Shown here one piece after another: positions 8,067 to 18,293 of a stretch of DNA of 64,000 nucleotides (its first letter is position 1; each line of letters starts with the position of its first letter). Location of the stretch: NCBI GenBank assembly GCA_002696035.1, contig NZQV01000010.1, positions 248,001 to 312,000 on the forward strand, written 5' to 3'. The notes under the pieces were generated by a model. It did no database searches, was not told where the DNA came from, and worked only from the letters and a program-made list of their open reading frames with translations. Position numbers and translations under genes: made by a program. Origin of the DNA: Balneola sp. (GTDB lineage: Bacteria; Bacteroidota; Rhodothermia; Balneolales; Balneolaceae).

Positions 8067-8369
8067 AGCATTCTACTTTAATTAACTAGTATATTTAAAA
8101 TATTAAAAATTCTTAATAAATGACACTGTCCGTGGCTTTATAACTAGTACGAAGACTTCTCTAATATGGTTTTCTTTTAATGATATTGTGACCTTTTTGG
8201 ATAAAATACAGTTAGAATATTTATAGGAATACGGATGGGAAAATGGAAATCCGGACTCCATTCAAAGTAAAAGAGTAACTGGAACCGGATTTGTTACTAA
8301 AAAAGTGATCAGGGGTTATCGCATGAAACGCAAAAATGCTGTTTATGAGTGTTGAACCTTTAGGGCAGC
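8067..8369. other. Intergenic region without a recognised gene
   Basis: About 300 bp between the T9SS protein remnant and the pseudopilin-like operon. The part next to 8067 is very AT-rich (8085-8120) and is the likely promoter of the operon. No convincing ORF or RNA was found, and there is no clear terminator after the stop at 8370. Confidence 0.5.
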
Positions 8370-9386
8370 CTATTTAATAAGCATCATCTTTTGTGTGAAA
8401 ATACCGTTTTGGGTTTTCAAACGTAGAAAGTAGGAACCGCTTGATAGTCCGTTCGCATTCCATTTAACCTCATGAAATCCGGCCTGATATCTTTCGTTTA
8501 CCAATTCAGCAACTTGTCGACCAAGTACATCATACACTCTGAGCTCAATAGGGCCTTCTACAGGCACTGCAAACCGAATATTGGTAGTTGGGTTGAAGGG
8601 GTTCGGGAAGTTGTTGTAGAGCTCAAATTTATCAGGTAAGCCCTCAGCGTCTTCCCCCGGTTCTATGTGAAGTTTAAACCGGGCAGTGTTATTGGAGGCT
8701 TTGGCTTTGCTCTTAGAAGAAGCGGAATTTATCAGCTGGAAGTTCTCCATCGTATTCACCTTCGCTGATTTATTAGCACTTTGCGAATGATTGAAGGTAA
8801 CAGAAGAAGTTTCTCGAAGGTTAAACGTCTCCCCGGTTTCCATATCTTCCAAAGTGAGTTTCCATTCGCTGGGCACCTCTCCGAATTTTGGCCAGGAAAG
8901 GGTATAGGCATCATTTATAGGTCGGCCTCCTTTAAAGCCACCAATGTGGATGGGAACGGATATCTTTGCTCCAAAAGATCTGGCCAGGTTGTTTATGGAT
9001 AGTTCTGTTCCATTATCCAAAGTGGTGTAGAGCTCAAGATAGGTGTCGGTATTAAATGGAAGGAGGCGGAAGGCGTCCCGGATGTCTTTTCCATTACTGC
9101 CTTGGGGATGCAGCGTAACATGCATTTGTTTGGTGAGGGTATCTGCAGAAAGTTCAAAGCCAATAGCAGCAGGTTTTTGATGATCCTTGCCTGCAAAATT
9201 TCCCCCGGTTGTTTTTCCATCCAGATCCACAGATAGCGTGGGGGGATTACTGTTGGCTTTTACCCAAAATGCCTGAAAAGGCCTGACTACTCCACTCCCA
9301 AGAGATCCCGAAATACCGTTCCAGTCCAGGTACTCTCCACTTGCCGGATCCCAGACGTAGATGACGTTATCCATATTGGTTTTGGT
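8370..9386 (-). pseudogene. C-terminal part of interrupted T9SS protein, with sorting domain
   Basis: This stretch is in the same frame as the large ORF above it and is separated only by the TGA at 9387-9389. It encodes 'TKTNMDNVIYVWDPASGEYL', which aligns with 'TKTNIDNTIYVWDPAASSFK' of the neighbouring intact paralogue, and ends with the T9SS type A sorting domain 'NNFPNPFNPTTNI...GRQVAELVNE...GSYFLRLKTQNGIFTQKMMLIK' (about the last 85 residues). An internal ATG at 9374 exists but has no signal peptide, so an independent product would stay in the cytoplasm. It is best read as the 3' part of one gene of about 1,735 codons (8370-13574). Alternatives are a sequencing error or genuine TGA read-through. 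Confidence 0.8.
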
Positions 9387-12300
9387 TCAGTTGCCGTCGT
9401 CCCAGTCAATACTTGCCGCAAATGGATTTCCCACAAGGTTCCAGCCTGTGTCAGCATCAGCTGTGTAGGTGACCGGGAACGTAAAAGTGCTTCCATTGCC
9501 ATTGTGTTCCCGCCCTTCAATATCTAAAGTAAGGGGAAGTCCGGTATTGTAGCGGGAATCAGCTGCGATGTTGCCAAAGAAATACACATAATACCCTCGT
9601 CCGGCAGTTACTTTGTTGTTGGCATCTACCGGCGCTCTCCATCGGTCGTTATCGGTGGAGGAGAGTGGATTTCCTTCGCTGTCTAAAGAATCACTTTCTG
9701 CATCTGTCTCATCATACCAAAGTACGTTAGGTTGAAGGGAGTCAGCCGGATTGTCGCCTAAAGATGAATTTGGATAGCCCTGGGTTACCGTTTTATCCAG
9801 AAAATCAGCAAAGGTGGTGTCCATGGGAGCCGATAGCATTCTCCAGCCGCGGGTTGCACTAATTCCTCGTCGCATTCTTACGGTTCCATTGTTATAGGTG
9901 ATATTTGAAGCAAGCAGACTTTTTCCTGAACTGATGATAAGAGGGCCATTCTCAAGAGTCAGCGTTCCGTCGACGATTATATCTTCAAAAGTGCGCACAC
10001 CCTGAGTATTGTTGATGATCGCATTCTGCATCTCGCTCAGGCTGGAGATCTGCTGTTGTGAGAGGCCGCTGAAATCCGTTTCTCCGGGTCTGAGGCCAAG
10101 TATGACGGTGCCCTGACTGGCATCTATGGTTCCAAGGTCCAGGTTACCACGCAGTACGATGGCATTATCATTCAGTATAAAATTACCATCGCCGGTGATG
10201 TTGTTTCCCACATCAAGGGTATCATTAATTCCTGTAGTCATCTCAAAAGTAAATCCTGTTCCGATGTTTAAGGTATTCACATCAATAAGGTCATTTCCGG
10301 AAACAGCCGTCACATCATTTTGAATATCAAGGGTTTGAGCCAGGAAGTTAGATGTGGAAATGGTTTGAGGAGCTGAACCATCCATTACTACAGTTGTTCC
10401 GGTGGTTCGTGCGAGGAAACTTCCCAACGAAGAACTTCCTTTGATAATGATGTCAGTATTATCACCGGCAGAAAAAGAACCTGTTCCTAAGAAATTTCCT
10501 CCAATGGTGATCGCCGTGTTGTCTTCAATATCTAAAGAACCGTCAATTTCCACATTTCCGGAAACGGTAATTGCATTCCCGCCAAACAGGGTAAGGGCTA
10601 CTCCATTTTGAATTTCAAGGCTACCTACTGAAATATTAAGGTCCAAAACGGGTAAACTGCCTACGTTGGGAATGATCACAAAATCACTGGTGGTAGGAAC
10701 AGAGCCCAAGGACCAGTTTTCAACATTCGTCCAGTCGGTCGCTACCGTTCCTGGTCCACTTGCGTCTCCTTGCCAGGTGTTTGGGATTACGACATCCACT
10801 GTATCCCGGTCGGTTATAGTTGTGGGAGAGCTTCCAAACGTACCTATCAGTTCAACAAGTTCGATGGTATTTGTGGGGGTTAATGTCGCGGTATAATTTG
10901 CAGGAGAGGCATTCCAGCTTACAGTGGATAGGGAGGCTTCAGCCACATTATCAGGAGAGGTATTGTTGTTTTGTTCAATTTGGGATACTGAAAGCTCTAC
11001 TGTTTGCTGAGATAAAATCCGGTTTCTAAATTCATCCCGAAGAATGACGGTGACGTCAGATGTAATGGCTGGGTCATTTTGCAATACCCGGGGACTTGCT
11101 ACTACTTCAGATTCACTGGCATCAGGCGCTGCGGCAAGCACCACAAATTCTTCACTTGTGCCATTAACCTGAAAGAGATCGTCTGCAGTTGCGGTGATCG
11201 TAATGTTTGTATCAGCTTTGGTTAAGGTGATGCTGTGTCCACTTAAAGAACCGCTGGAAAGGGTGGCTGAAGATCCGGCTACTATGGTTGAATTGGTAGA
11301 AATGGTGACATTACCGTTGTATCCAAGTACTCTGTTTCCCGAGGCATCTAATGCCTCAATATCGATGCTGAAGGGAACACCCGCTGTTTGATCATCTGGT
11401 TGTGAGGCTGTTTCAGGAAGTGTGATCTCAAAACTTTGTACGCCCCCCGGAACGAAGTCAACCGTAGCGTTATCCGATATTGCCACGGAGTTAATGGTTC
11501 CTGTTATGGTAGCAAGGTCATTTGCATCACTAGAGGAGGTAAGGGTTGAGGTATAGGTGCCGTCATTTTGGTTATTAGCAGTAACGGTGGTATTGGATCC
11601 GGTTAATGTACCGGCATCGGTGGTTAATTCCACGGTTTCTCCACCACTCACCAGGTTGTTTCCAAACTCATCTTTTAACTGAACGGTGATGGACGAAGTA
11701 CTGCTTCCATTAGCAATAATTTCAGCAGGAACTGCAGTTATGGTCGTAGTGGTTTCATCGAAAACGGTGGGAGTTACATTAAACTCGTTACTCTGTCCAC
11801 TTCTATTGATACTCACATTTTCAGCATAGATCTGGGTTAAACCAGAGGTAGTTAATGTGATGGTAGTATCTAAAACACCATTGGTAAAATTATTGGTGGT
11901 GATGCCCGAAACAGGAGTACCATTTACTTGTATGTCTGAATCGGCAGTGAGGCGAACGGTATCTGTAAAAGTGGTAAAAACGGCATCAGTACCGTCTAAA
12001 GCCCGAATCCTGATATTGAACGTTTGTCCGGCTTCCTGTTCGCCAATTGCTTCTTCAGTTTGAGTTTCAATGACAAATTTGGCCAGGTCTCCCGAACTAA
12101 TGATCTCGAAATTATTACTCGTCACAGGAGAATTTATCCCAGTAAACGAAGCATCAAAGTTGACCGTGCCTATTGTGGCATTATTACTGAGATTTAAATT
12201 ATCAAAAAGGATGGACCCGCTGGCATCTGTATCTCCGGAAAGAGTGGAATTATTTTTCCAGTACCCTTCAGCACTGATGGTTACGGTAACCACGCTATCT

Positions 12301-13574
12301 ACAGCATTTCCGTAGGCGTCTAATAATTGGAGTTCCACAGGGGGAGTGATCGTCGTATTTTGTGCTGTGTTAGTGGGCTGTTGAAGGTAGTTAAGATCTA
12401 CTGCTTCGTTATGATCTACCGAAATACTATTCGTGGAAAGGGTATTAAGACCACTACTCGTGATTTCAAGCGTAATGGCGTTCGCAATATCAGCGGAAAG
12501 ATCATCAAAAGTAATCACTCCGTTACTGGCTGTTTTGGTGAGCGTTCCAGAAAGGGTCCCATTCCCTGAGCCTATATCAATCGTGGCTTGTGTGGTGCTG
12601 TTGGTGGTTACCAGGTTGCCAAATTGGTCTTGCAGGTGAACGACCACGGCATTAGAAAAAGTCTCACCCGCTTTAGCTGTAGCCGGGGGTTGGGTATTAA
12701 TAACCATCGCATCCACACTTCTTGGAAGCACGGTTATTTCTTGTGAAAGGGTAACCGTAACGCCGGAATAAAAAGCCTGAATTTTTGCCGTCCCGGTTTG
12801 CTGAGAAGCAAATGTAGCACTCCGAAGGTTTGCGGCAGGAGAAATAGCCCCCTGTATAATATTGCCGGTCACATCGATCAGGCTCCAGTCAGCTTCGTCT
12901 GCCAAAGCAATATTCTCGATAAAGTTTCCGCCAACATCACGGGCAATGGCATAGACTGTCAAAGGATTTCCTGCCAGAATATCCTGAGCCTGTACTACCT
13001 GTCCGGTTCCATTTGCTGCGGTTTCCACAGAAACTTCTGCAACGGAACCCGGGGCTTTGCTAAGATCTCCATAATTTACATTGGGACCGGTAGTTCCGGT
13101 ATTAGTAATGGTTGAAACATCAGGAACATTGGTGTTTGCAGGACGGAGTTGAAGACCTTGTATTTCTACGCGGCCGGGGCCTTGTCCGTTACCCCCAGTT
13201 TTACTTTCCCTATTTACGGTAAAAACAGCTTCCTGTGTATTATTAAACCCACTAAAAACAACATCAAGCTGAGTTTGGGAAGCTCCTGTAGCAACAATGG
13301 TGATCGTTATTTCTCCAGTAGTGAGATTTGTATTCCACTCATATCCTGAAGGAAGGGTAAGAATGACGGTTCCATTGCCGGCTAGCTGCCCGGAGGAGGT
13401 TTCTCTAATGGTAGGGCCGTCAAGTGTAACATATCCACCCGTACTTACCGAATCTATAGATATATCTGTTGCTCCCGAGCCTTTGATCACATCCTGAGCA
13501 TGGGCATGATAAAGCGTGCCATCAAATAATATGGCCAAAAATAAAACTGCTATAAATTTATACAATCTATCCAT
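9387..13574 (-). CDS. Giant secreted protein with Invasin/Big1-like repeats, truncated before its T9SS sorting domain
   Basis: 1,395 residues. Signal peptide 'FIAVLFLAILFDGTLYHAHA' is followed by several bacterial Ig-like (Big1/Invasin D3-type) repeats marked by 'QLKDEFGN', 'QDQFGNLVT', 'LLDAYGNAVD' and 'LRDEFRNRI' at about residues 310, 410, 640 and 870. Then comes 'TWQGDASG..TDWTNVENWSLGSVP', an opening also seen at the N-terminus of the next protein, and beta-helix-like repeats (about 990-1,190). The ORF stops with TGA in 'IDWDDGN*', while the paralogue continues 'IDWDEASSW'. Without the downstream sorting domain it would be exported to the periplasm but not processed by T9SS. In intact relatives such proteins are surface adhesins or secreted structural proteins. 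Confidence 0.75.
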   Translation of the reverse strand: MDRLYKFIAVLFLAILFDGTLYHAHAQDVIKGSGATDISIDSVSTGGYVTLDGPTIRETSSGQLAGNGTVILTLPSGYEWNTNLTTGEITITIVATGASQTQLDVVFSGFNNTQEAVFTVNRESKTGGNGQGPGRVEIQGLQLRPANTNVPDVSTITNTGTTGPNVNYGDLSKAPGSVAEVSVETAANGTGQVVQAQDILAGNPLTVYAIARDVGGNFIENIALADEADWSLIDVTGNIIQGAISPAANLRSATFASQQTGTAKIQAFYSGVTVTLSQEITVLPRSVDAMVINTQPPATAKAGETFSNAVVVHLQDQFGNLVTTNSTTQATIDIGSGNGTLSGTLTKTASNGVITFDDLSADIANAITLEITSSGLNTLSTNSISVDHNEAVDLNYLQQPTNTAQNTTITPPVELQLLDAYGNAVDSVVTVTISAEGYWKNNSTLSGDTDASGSILFDNLNLSNNATIGTVNFDASFTGINSPVTSNNFEIISSGDLAKFVIETQTEEAIGEQEAGQTFNIRIRALDGTDAVFTTFTDTVRLTADSDIQVNGTPVSGITTNNFTNGVLDTTITLTTSGLTQIYAENVSINRSGQSNEFNVTPTVFDETTTTITAVPAEIIANGSSTSSITVQLKDEFGNNLVSGGETVELTTDAGTLTGSNTTVTANNQNDGTYTSTLTSSSDANDLATITGTINSVAISDNATVDFVPGGVQSFEITLPETASQPDDQTAGVPFSIDIEALDASGNRVLGYNGNVTISTNSTIVAGSSATLSSGSLSGHSITLTKADTNITITATADDLFQVNGTSEEFVVLAAAPDASESEVVASPRVLQNDPAITSDVTVILRDEFRNRILSQQTVELSVSQIEQNNNTSPDNVAEASLSTVSWNASPANYTATLTPTNTIELVELIGTFGSSPTTITDRDTVDVVIPNTWQGDASGPGTVATDWTNVENWSLGSVPTTSDFVIIPNVGSLPVLDLNISVGSLEIQNGVALTLFGGNAITVSGNVEIDGSLDIEDNTAITIGGNFLGTGSFSAGDNTDIIIKGSSSLGSFLARTTGTTVVMDGSAPQTISTSNFLAQTLDIQNDVTAVSGNDLIDVNTLNIGTGFTFEMTTGINDTLDVGNNITGDGNFILNDNAIVLRGNLDLGTIDASQGTVILGLRPGETDFSGLSQQQISSLSEMQNAIINNTQGVRTFEDIIVDGTLTLENGPLIISSGKSLLASNITYNNGTVRMRRGISATRGWRMLSAPMDTTFADFLDKTVTQGYPNSSLGDNPADSLQPNVLWYDETDAESDSLDSEGNPLSSTDNDRWRAPVDANNKVTAGRGYYVYFFGNIAADSRYNTGLPLTLDIEGREHNGNGSTFTFPVTYTADADTGWNLVGNPFAASIDWDDGN

Positions 13575-13744
13575 TCCTGACTCCTGCTTAAATATAATCA
13601 GTTAGTACATCATAAATGTAGGGATTGGTGAATTCTAACTGCCTGTAGCTGCCCCAATTTCTATTCCGTATGATATTTAGAACAGGATTATTCAATCCTT
13701 CGTTTTGCCTAAACTTAAGAAGATCAAACTGCAATAAAATAGTT

Positions 13745-16700
13745 TTATTTGACCAAAATCATTTTTTTGGTATGAACCGTTTCAGATGTGAGCAAACGGA
13801 ACAGGTAAACGCCGCTGGAGTAACCGCTTGCATCCCAGGTAAAGGTATGGGTGCCTGCCGGGAGTTCATCTCGCACAAGTGTGGTTATATGCTGTCCGAG
13901 GATATTGAAGATCGCCAATTCGGTGTAGGACTGAACCGGAACATCGAATTGAATATTGGTAGTTGGATTGAAGGGATTCGGGTAATTCTGTTCCAGTTTG
14001 AAGGAGTCCGGCAAATCTCCTGCATCTTCTCCGGGGTGTATGATGAGCGTAAAGCGAGGTTTTTGAGCAGTGCTTTTGGAAGTGATCTTAGGTTTTCCTG
14101 AAGTACTGAAGTTTGGTGCTACCTTATTGGGAGAGCCCAGATGAGAAAAGGAATAGTTGAATCCATTTTCAACAGTGATCTTACTTTTAATGCGATTATC
14201 CTGCAGGGTAATTTTCCAGCCTTGAGGAATATTCTTCATTTGACCGATGGAAAGCGATAGTGATTCATTTGCTGAAAAACCATCCCGGTATGCATCCACA
14301 AAAATGGGAATTTCAATAACCCGTCCAAAATTGCGTGGCAGATTGTTGATGGTTAGCCTCGAACCCTTATCTGCCACCGTGTTAATATCAAGGAAAGTGT
14401 TTACGCCTGGTGGGGGAACCAGACGATATGCATCCGAATGATCTTTACCATTCAGGGCATGATCAGAAAACATTAAATGAGTAGAAGCTTCCTGCTTTTG
14501 ATTCGAGATACTGAGGGAAATTATGGGTACATCGTGTGCTTTACTTTTGATCTTGCCGACATAACTTCCTCCAAAAGTCTTGGCTTCTTTGCTTACTTCA
14601 AGTGCCGGATCAACATCATTTGCTTTCACCCAAAAGGCCTGGAAGGGGGCGATCAATCCTTCACTGTCAAGATCGCCGGTAATTCCGTTCCAGGTTTTAA
14701 AACTGCTTGCAGCCGGATCCCACACATAGATCGTATTATCGATATTGGTTTTTGTCCACGAAGAGGCTTCATCCCAGTCAATTGTGGCAGCATACGGATT
14801 TCCAGCCATGTTCCAGCCTGAATCAGCAGTAGTGGTGTAAGTCACTCCAAAGTTCACGCTATTGCCATCTCCTTCATTTTCCTGCCCCTGCACAGCTAAT
14901 GTAAGTGGCAGCGGAAACTGATCGTTGTACAAAGGATCGGCATCAATATCCCCAAAAATAAAAGTGTAAAGTCCCTGGGTTGCAGGAATAGTAGCTGAAG
15001 CCGAAGCAGGAGCTCTCCATCGCTGATTGTCGGTTGCTTTGTCACCATCTAAATTGGTGCCGTAGGTTTCATCATAAAACATGACGTTAGGCTGAAGGGT
15101 GTCGCCCGGCATACTTCCTGTGGAGTAATAAGCACCCGGATATCCTTGTGTGATGGTATTGTCCAGGAGATCGCCATAAGTAGTTGAAAGAGGAGAGGAG
15201 AGCATGCGCCAGCCTGTATTTCCGGTGATGGTGCGCTCAAGGATCAGATCGCCATTTACAATATTTTTTGTGTTGGCGATAAGGTTGTTGCCGGAGGAGA
15301 TGATCAGGGATCCATTTGTAAGATGCAGAGTGCCGGTAATTTCCACGTTGTCGGTTGCACGGACGTCAGAGTTGTTATCTATATCAAGTTCAACAACCTG
15401 AGTGGGTAAGCCGGTACCGGTAACCTGCTGGGTACTTCCATTGTAGGAATACATCCCATTGGTGCTGAAAATACGGTTTGCAGTTTGAATGTTACCTGTT
15501 GCCCCTGAACTTGAAATTCCACCGGCCTGCCCAATAATGATCTTTCCATCAGTCACTTCAAATGTACCTGCTCCGCTGATGGTTTTAGTACCCAGGTTCA
15601 ACACGCCGCCGGAGCCGACCAATAGCTTTGACGCCCCACTTACAGATACGGAGGTCTGGTTGGTTATAGTGGCTCCGCTTACAACAGAAACGGTATGTCC
15701 ATCTCCGACTATTACGGTAGAGTTTGGCGTATTAGCTGAATTCTTAGTAGCGGCAGAACCTGTATGACTTACCGTAGACCAGGTAGAATTCACGCTCCAG
15801 TTCCCTGTTTGGCGGCTGTAAAAAGTAACGGGTCCCAGTTTAGTAAATCGTTTGATGTGGTTTGTAGATAATTCCCCACCATCGGTGCTTTCCAGGTTGT
15901 TCATGGTGATCCGGTATTCTACATCTTCCTGAATGGTAGAAATACTGAGTGTTACCTGCCTTCCATTCCCCCCGGTGTTCAGGGTAGCTGAATTCACTGT
16001 AACTGGCGTCAAACCTGGTAAACTGACAATACTGTAGTTACTTGTATTCTCAGCAAGGAATTCTACCATTTCTTTGTTGAAGGTAATAAGGACGGTATTC
16101 AGATCTGTAGCGACGGCAGTGACTGCAAAAGGGGAGGGACTGTCAATTTCATCCGCTCCATCTCCACCTACTTCTCCCTGAATGTCAAGCTTGTCGTCAT
16201 CTTCAACTACAACATTTCCACCCTCATTTACCGTTAAGTTGCCCTCAACCACAACTACATTTTCAGTGGCGCCATCAGTTTGGAAGGTAGCCCCGGAATC
16301 AACTACCACATTATTAAAGGTGATATCATTTCCATTGGTGGAGATGGTTTGGGTGCTGTCTCCACTAAATGTAACCGTACTTGAATCTGCCTGAAAGTTA
16401 CTGCCACCGGTCACAGACAGATCGCCCTCAAGATTTAAATTCCCTCCACCCAGTGAGATAGTTCCGCCACTTGTAACAGAGGCGTTCCCCCCAACATTGA
16501 TCGTTCCATTATTTACCGAAAGGTTACCGTTATTTGAGAAGTCGGCATCCCCAACAATATTTACAGTGGCATCTTGTACATTTACAAAACCACTGCTTTG
16601 TACTAAAACGTCGTTCCCAAAATTTACTTCTCCACTCCCGAAATTCACTGTACCGTTGTCTCCAATGGAGGTACTTGCATTGAAGTTTATGATTCCGGTA

Positions 16701-17449
16701 CCCAGGTTTAAGACACCACCACTACCAATGGTAATCTCACCATAATAGGAGGTAATACCATCGTCGCCATTAAAAGTGCCGTTCACAGTCGTAGTGCCAT
16801 TAACCACTAACTCACCACTTAATACGTTGAACTGGGATCCGCTTCCAACTAAAAAATCACCCTCTACAAGAACTTCCCCATCACCCAGATCGAAGCGTTT
16901 ACTGCTACTTGGTACCGTAAGATTGCCATTAAAAACAGCGGTTCCGCTTCCGGCCGTAAACCCAGGCTGACTGGTGTTATTCCCCCCATTGATACTAAAG
17001 TTGGCGTTTGTTGAAAAGTTACCACTGGTCATTTCAATATAGCGGTTAACATTGGTTCCCCAGTCGAGAGTGGTACCGGTATGATTTACAGTACCTCCAT
17101 CAATATGCAGCGAACCACCGTTACCATTGAACTCAATTTCATTTGTGATGGTCAGATCACCACCGGCTACTACCGTTAGAAAAGTTACACCTGCTCCCGG
17201 ATAATAACTTCCCAGCTGAATAGTATTGACCGTTGCAGTTGTGCTAAGGATGGGTTTGTTGGTAAAATTCGTTATCACAGCTCTGGAACTTGACCCTGGT
17301 ACACCGTTGCTCCAGTTTGCCCCGTTATTCCAGTCACTGCTTACAGAACCATTCCACGTAGTGATTTGCGCTTGTACCGACACCATCCCTACACACAGAA
17401 GTATGGCGGTCGCAAGAATGGTTTGCAATGTGATCTTAAATGAGATCAT
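13745..17449 (-). CDS. Giant secreted beta-helix protein with intact T9SS sorting domain
   Basis: 1,234 residues, apparently complete. Signal peptide MISFKITLQTILATAILLCV...QA, then 'TTWNGSVSSDWNNGANWSNGVP'. Residues about 120-400 are a long repetitive beta-helix with short units such as 'GNLSVNNGTINVGG' and 'GGTISLGGGNLNLEG', rich in Gly, Asn, Val and Thr. A second block begins near 545 ('TFYSRQTGNWSVNSTWS'). The C-terminal third (about 760-1,234) is shared with the adjacent interrupted gene and ends 'NYPNPFNPTTNIQFDVP...GVYLFRLLTSETVHTKKMILVK', a type A sorting domain. It should cross the outer membrane by T9SS and be released or anchored. Function (adhesin, matrix) is inferred from architecture. 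Confidence 0.8.
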   Translation of the reverse strand: MISFKITLQTILATAILLCVGMVSVQAQITTWNGSVSSDWNNGANWSNGVPGSSSRAVITNFTNKPILSTTATVNTIQLGSYYPGAGVTFLTVVAGGDLTITNEIEFNGNGGSLHIDGGTVNHTGTTLDWGTNVNRYIEMTSGNFSTNANFSINGGNNTSQPGFTAGSGTAVFNGNLTVPSSSKRFDLGDGEVLVEGDFLVGSGSQFNVLSGELVVNGTTTVNGTFNGDDGITSYYGEITIGSGGVLNLGTGIINFNASTSIGDNGTVNFGSGEVNFGNDVLVQSSGFVNVQDATVNIVGDADFSNNGNLSVNNGTINVGGNASVTSGGTISLGGGNLNLEGDLSVTGGSNFQADSSTVTFSGDSTQTISTNGNDITFNNVVVDSGATFQTDGATENVVVVEGNLTVNEGGNVVVEDDDKLDIQGEVGGDGADEIDSPSPFAVTAVATDLNTVLITFNKEMVEFLAENTSNYSIVSLPGLTPVTVNSATLNTGGNGRQVTLSISTIQEDVEYRITMNNLESTDGGELSTNHIKRFTKLGPVTFYSRQTGNWSVNSTWSTVSHTGSAATKNSANTPNSTVIVGDGHTVSVVSGATITNQTSVSVSGASKLLVGSGGVLNLGTKTISGAGTFEVTDGKIIIGQAGGISSSGATGNIQTANRIFSTNGMYSYNGSTQQVTGTGLPTQVVELDIDNNSDVRATDNVEITGTLHLTNGSLIISSGNNLIANTKNIVNGDLILERTITGNTGWRMLSSPLSTTYGDLLDNTITQGYPGAYYSTGSMPGDTLQPNVMFYDETYGTNLDGDKATDNQRWRAPASASATIPATQGLYTFIFGDIDADPLYNDQFPLPLTLAVQGQENEGDGNSVNFGVTYTTTADSGWNMAGNPYAATIDWDEASSWTKTNIDNTIYVWDPAASSFKTWNGITGDLDSEGLIAPFQAFWVKANDVDPALEVSKEAKTFGGSYVGKIKSKAHDVPIISLSISNQKQEASTHLMFSDHALNGKDHSDAYRLVPPPGVNTFLDINTVADKGSRLTINNLPRNFGRVIEIPIFVDAYRDGFSANESLSLSIGQMKNIPQGWKITLQDNRIKSKITVENGFNYSFSHLGSPNKVAPNFSTSGKPKITSKSTAQKPRFTLIIHPGEDAGDLPDSFKLEQNYPNPFNPTTNIQFDVPVQSYTELAIFNILGQHITTLVRDELPAGTHTFTWDASGYSSGVYLFRLLTSETVHTKKMILVK

Positions 17450-17590
17450 TGAAGTCCTATTTATATACTAGTTAAAAATAGGTATCGGTAAGCGAATTAA
17501 GCAGTTAAATATCTTTAATTAATAGTCTATAATATTTCTTACAGTTGTCCTTTAACTTTCATTATTTTGAGGAAAACAAATAAAGCTATT

Positions 17591-18292
17591 ATGAAAGGAA
17601 TTATACTCGCAGGTGGAACCGGTTCTCGGTTATTTCCACTAACCAAAGTAACCAACAAGCATTTATTGCCGATCGGAAACAAACCCATGATCTATCATCC
17701 CATAGAAAAACTAACGGGAGTTGGGATCGAGGAAATACTGATCGTTACAGGAACAGAGCATATGGGAGCGGTGGTGAACTTACTGGGTTCCGGAAAAGAT
17801 TTTGGCTGCAGGTTCACCTATAAAGTGCAGGATGAAGCCGGGGGCATTGCTCAGGCATTGGGACTTGCAGAAAATTTTGCCGGAGATGAGCCGGTAGTTG
17901 TTATTCTGGGGGATAACATTTTCCAGATGTCGCTGCAGAAAGCAGTTGATAATTACGATGGTTCCGGCGCCCAGATCATGATCAAAGAAGTTCCCGATCC
18001 TAAGCGATATGGAGTGGCTGAACTTGATGGCGAACAGGTTGTATCTATCGAGGAGAAACCGGAAGAACCGAAATCAAATTACGCCGTAACCGGGATCTAT
18101 TTTTATGATGCAAAGGTATTTGAGTGCATTAAAACACTAAAACCGTCAGGTCGGGGAGAGCTGGAGATCACGGACGTTAATAACTTCTATATCAAAAATG
18201 GGGCAATGAAAAGCTCGGTGATGGAGGGCTGGTGGACCGATGCGGGTACGCCGGAATCGTACCGGGTGGCAAACGAACTGGTACGAGGCTGA
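17591..18292 (+). CDS. rfbA: Glucose-1-phosphate thymidylyltransferase, short type
   Basis: 233 residues from the ATG at 17591. The TTG at 17567 would add eight residues before the canonical 'MKGIILAGGTGSRL', so it is rejected. The product joins dTTP and glucose-1-phosphate to dTDP-glucose in the cytoplasm, the first step to dTDP-rhamnose. Visible features are the nucleotide-binding GGTGSRLFPLT (8-18), the Mg-binding 'LGDN' near 106-109, 'PDPKRYGVAELD' and 'SIEEKPEEPKSN'. At 233 residues it is shorter than the roughly 290-residue enterobacterial RmlA and resembles the short nucleotidyltransferases also found in archaea. It overlaps nothing but is followed after 1 bp by rfbD. Base preference is inferred from the operon. 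Confidence 0.85.
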   Translation: MKGIILAGGTGSRLFPLTKVTNKHLLPIGNKPMIYHPIEKLTGVGIEEILIVTGTEHMGAVVNLLGSGKDFGCRFTYKVQDEAGGIAQALGLAENFAGDEPVVVILGDNIFQMSLQKAVDNYDGSGAQIMIKEVPDPKRYGVAELDGEQVVSIEEKPEEPKSNYAVTGIYFYDAKVFECIKTLKPSGRGELEITDVNNFYIKNGAMKSSVMEGWWTDAGTPESYRVANELVRG

Positions 18293-18293
18293 T

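Noticed and set aside
9387-13574. Genome-wide reassignment of TGA to Trp as explanation for the split giant gene
   Set aside because: rfbA, the DUF4402 gene at 5074 and the 57-aa gene all end in TGA at natural protein ends, so TGA is a normal stop here.
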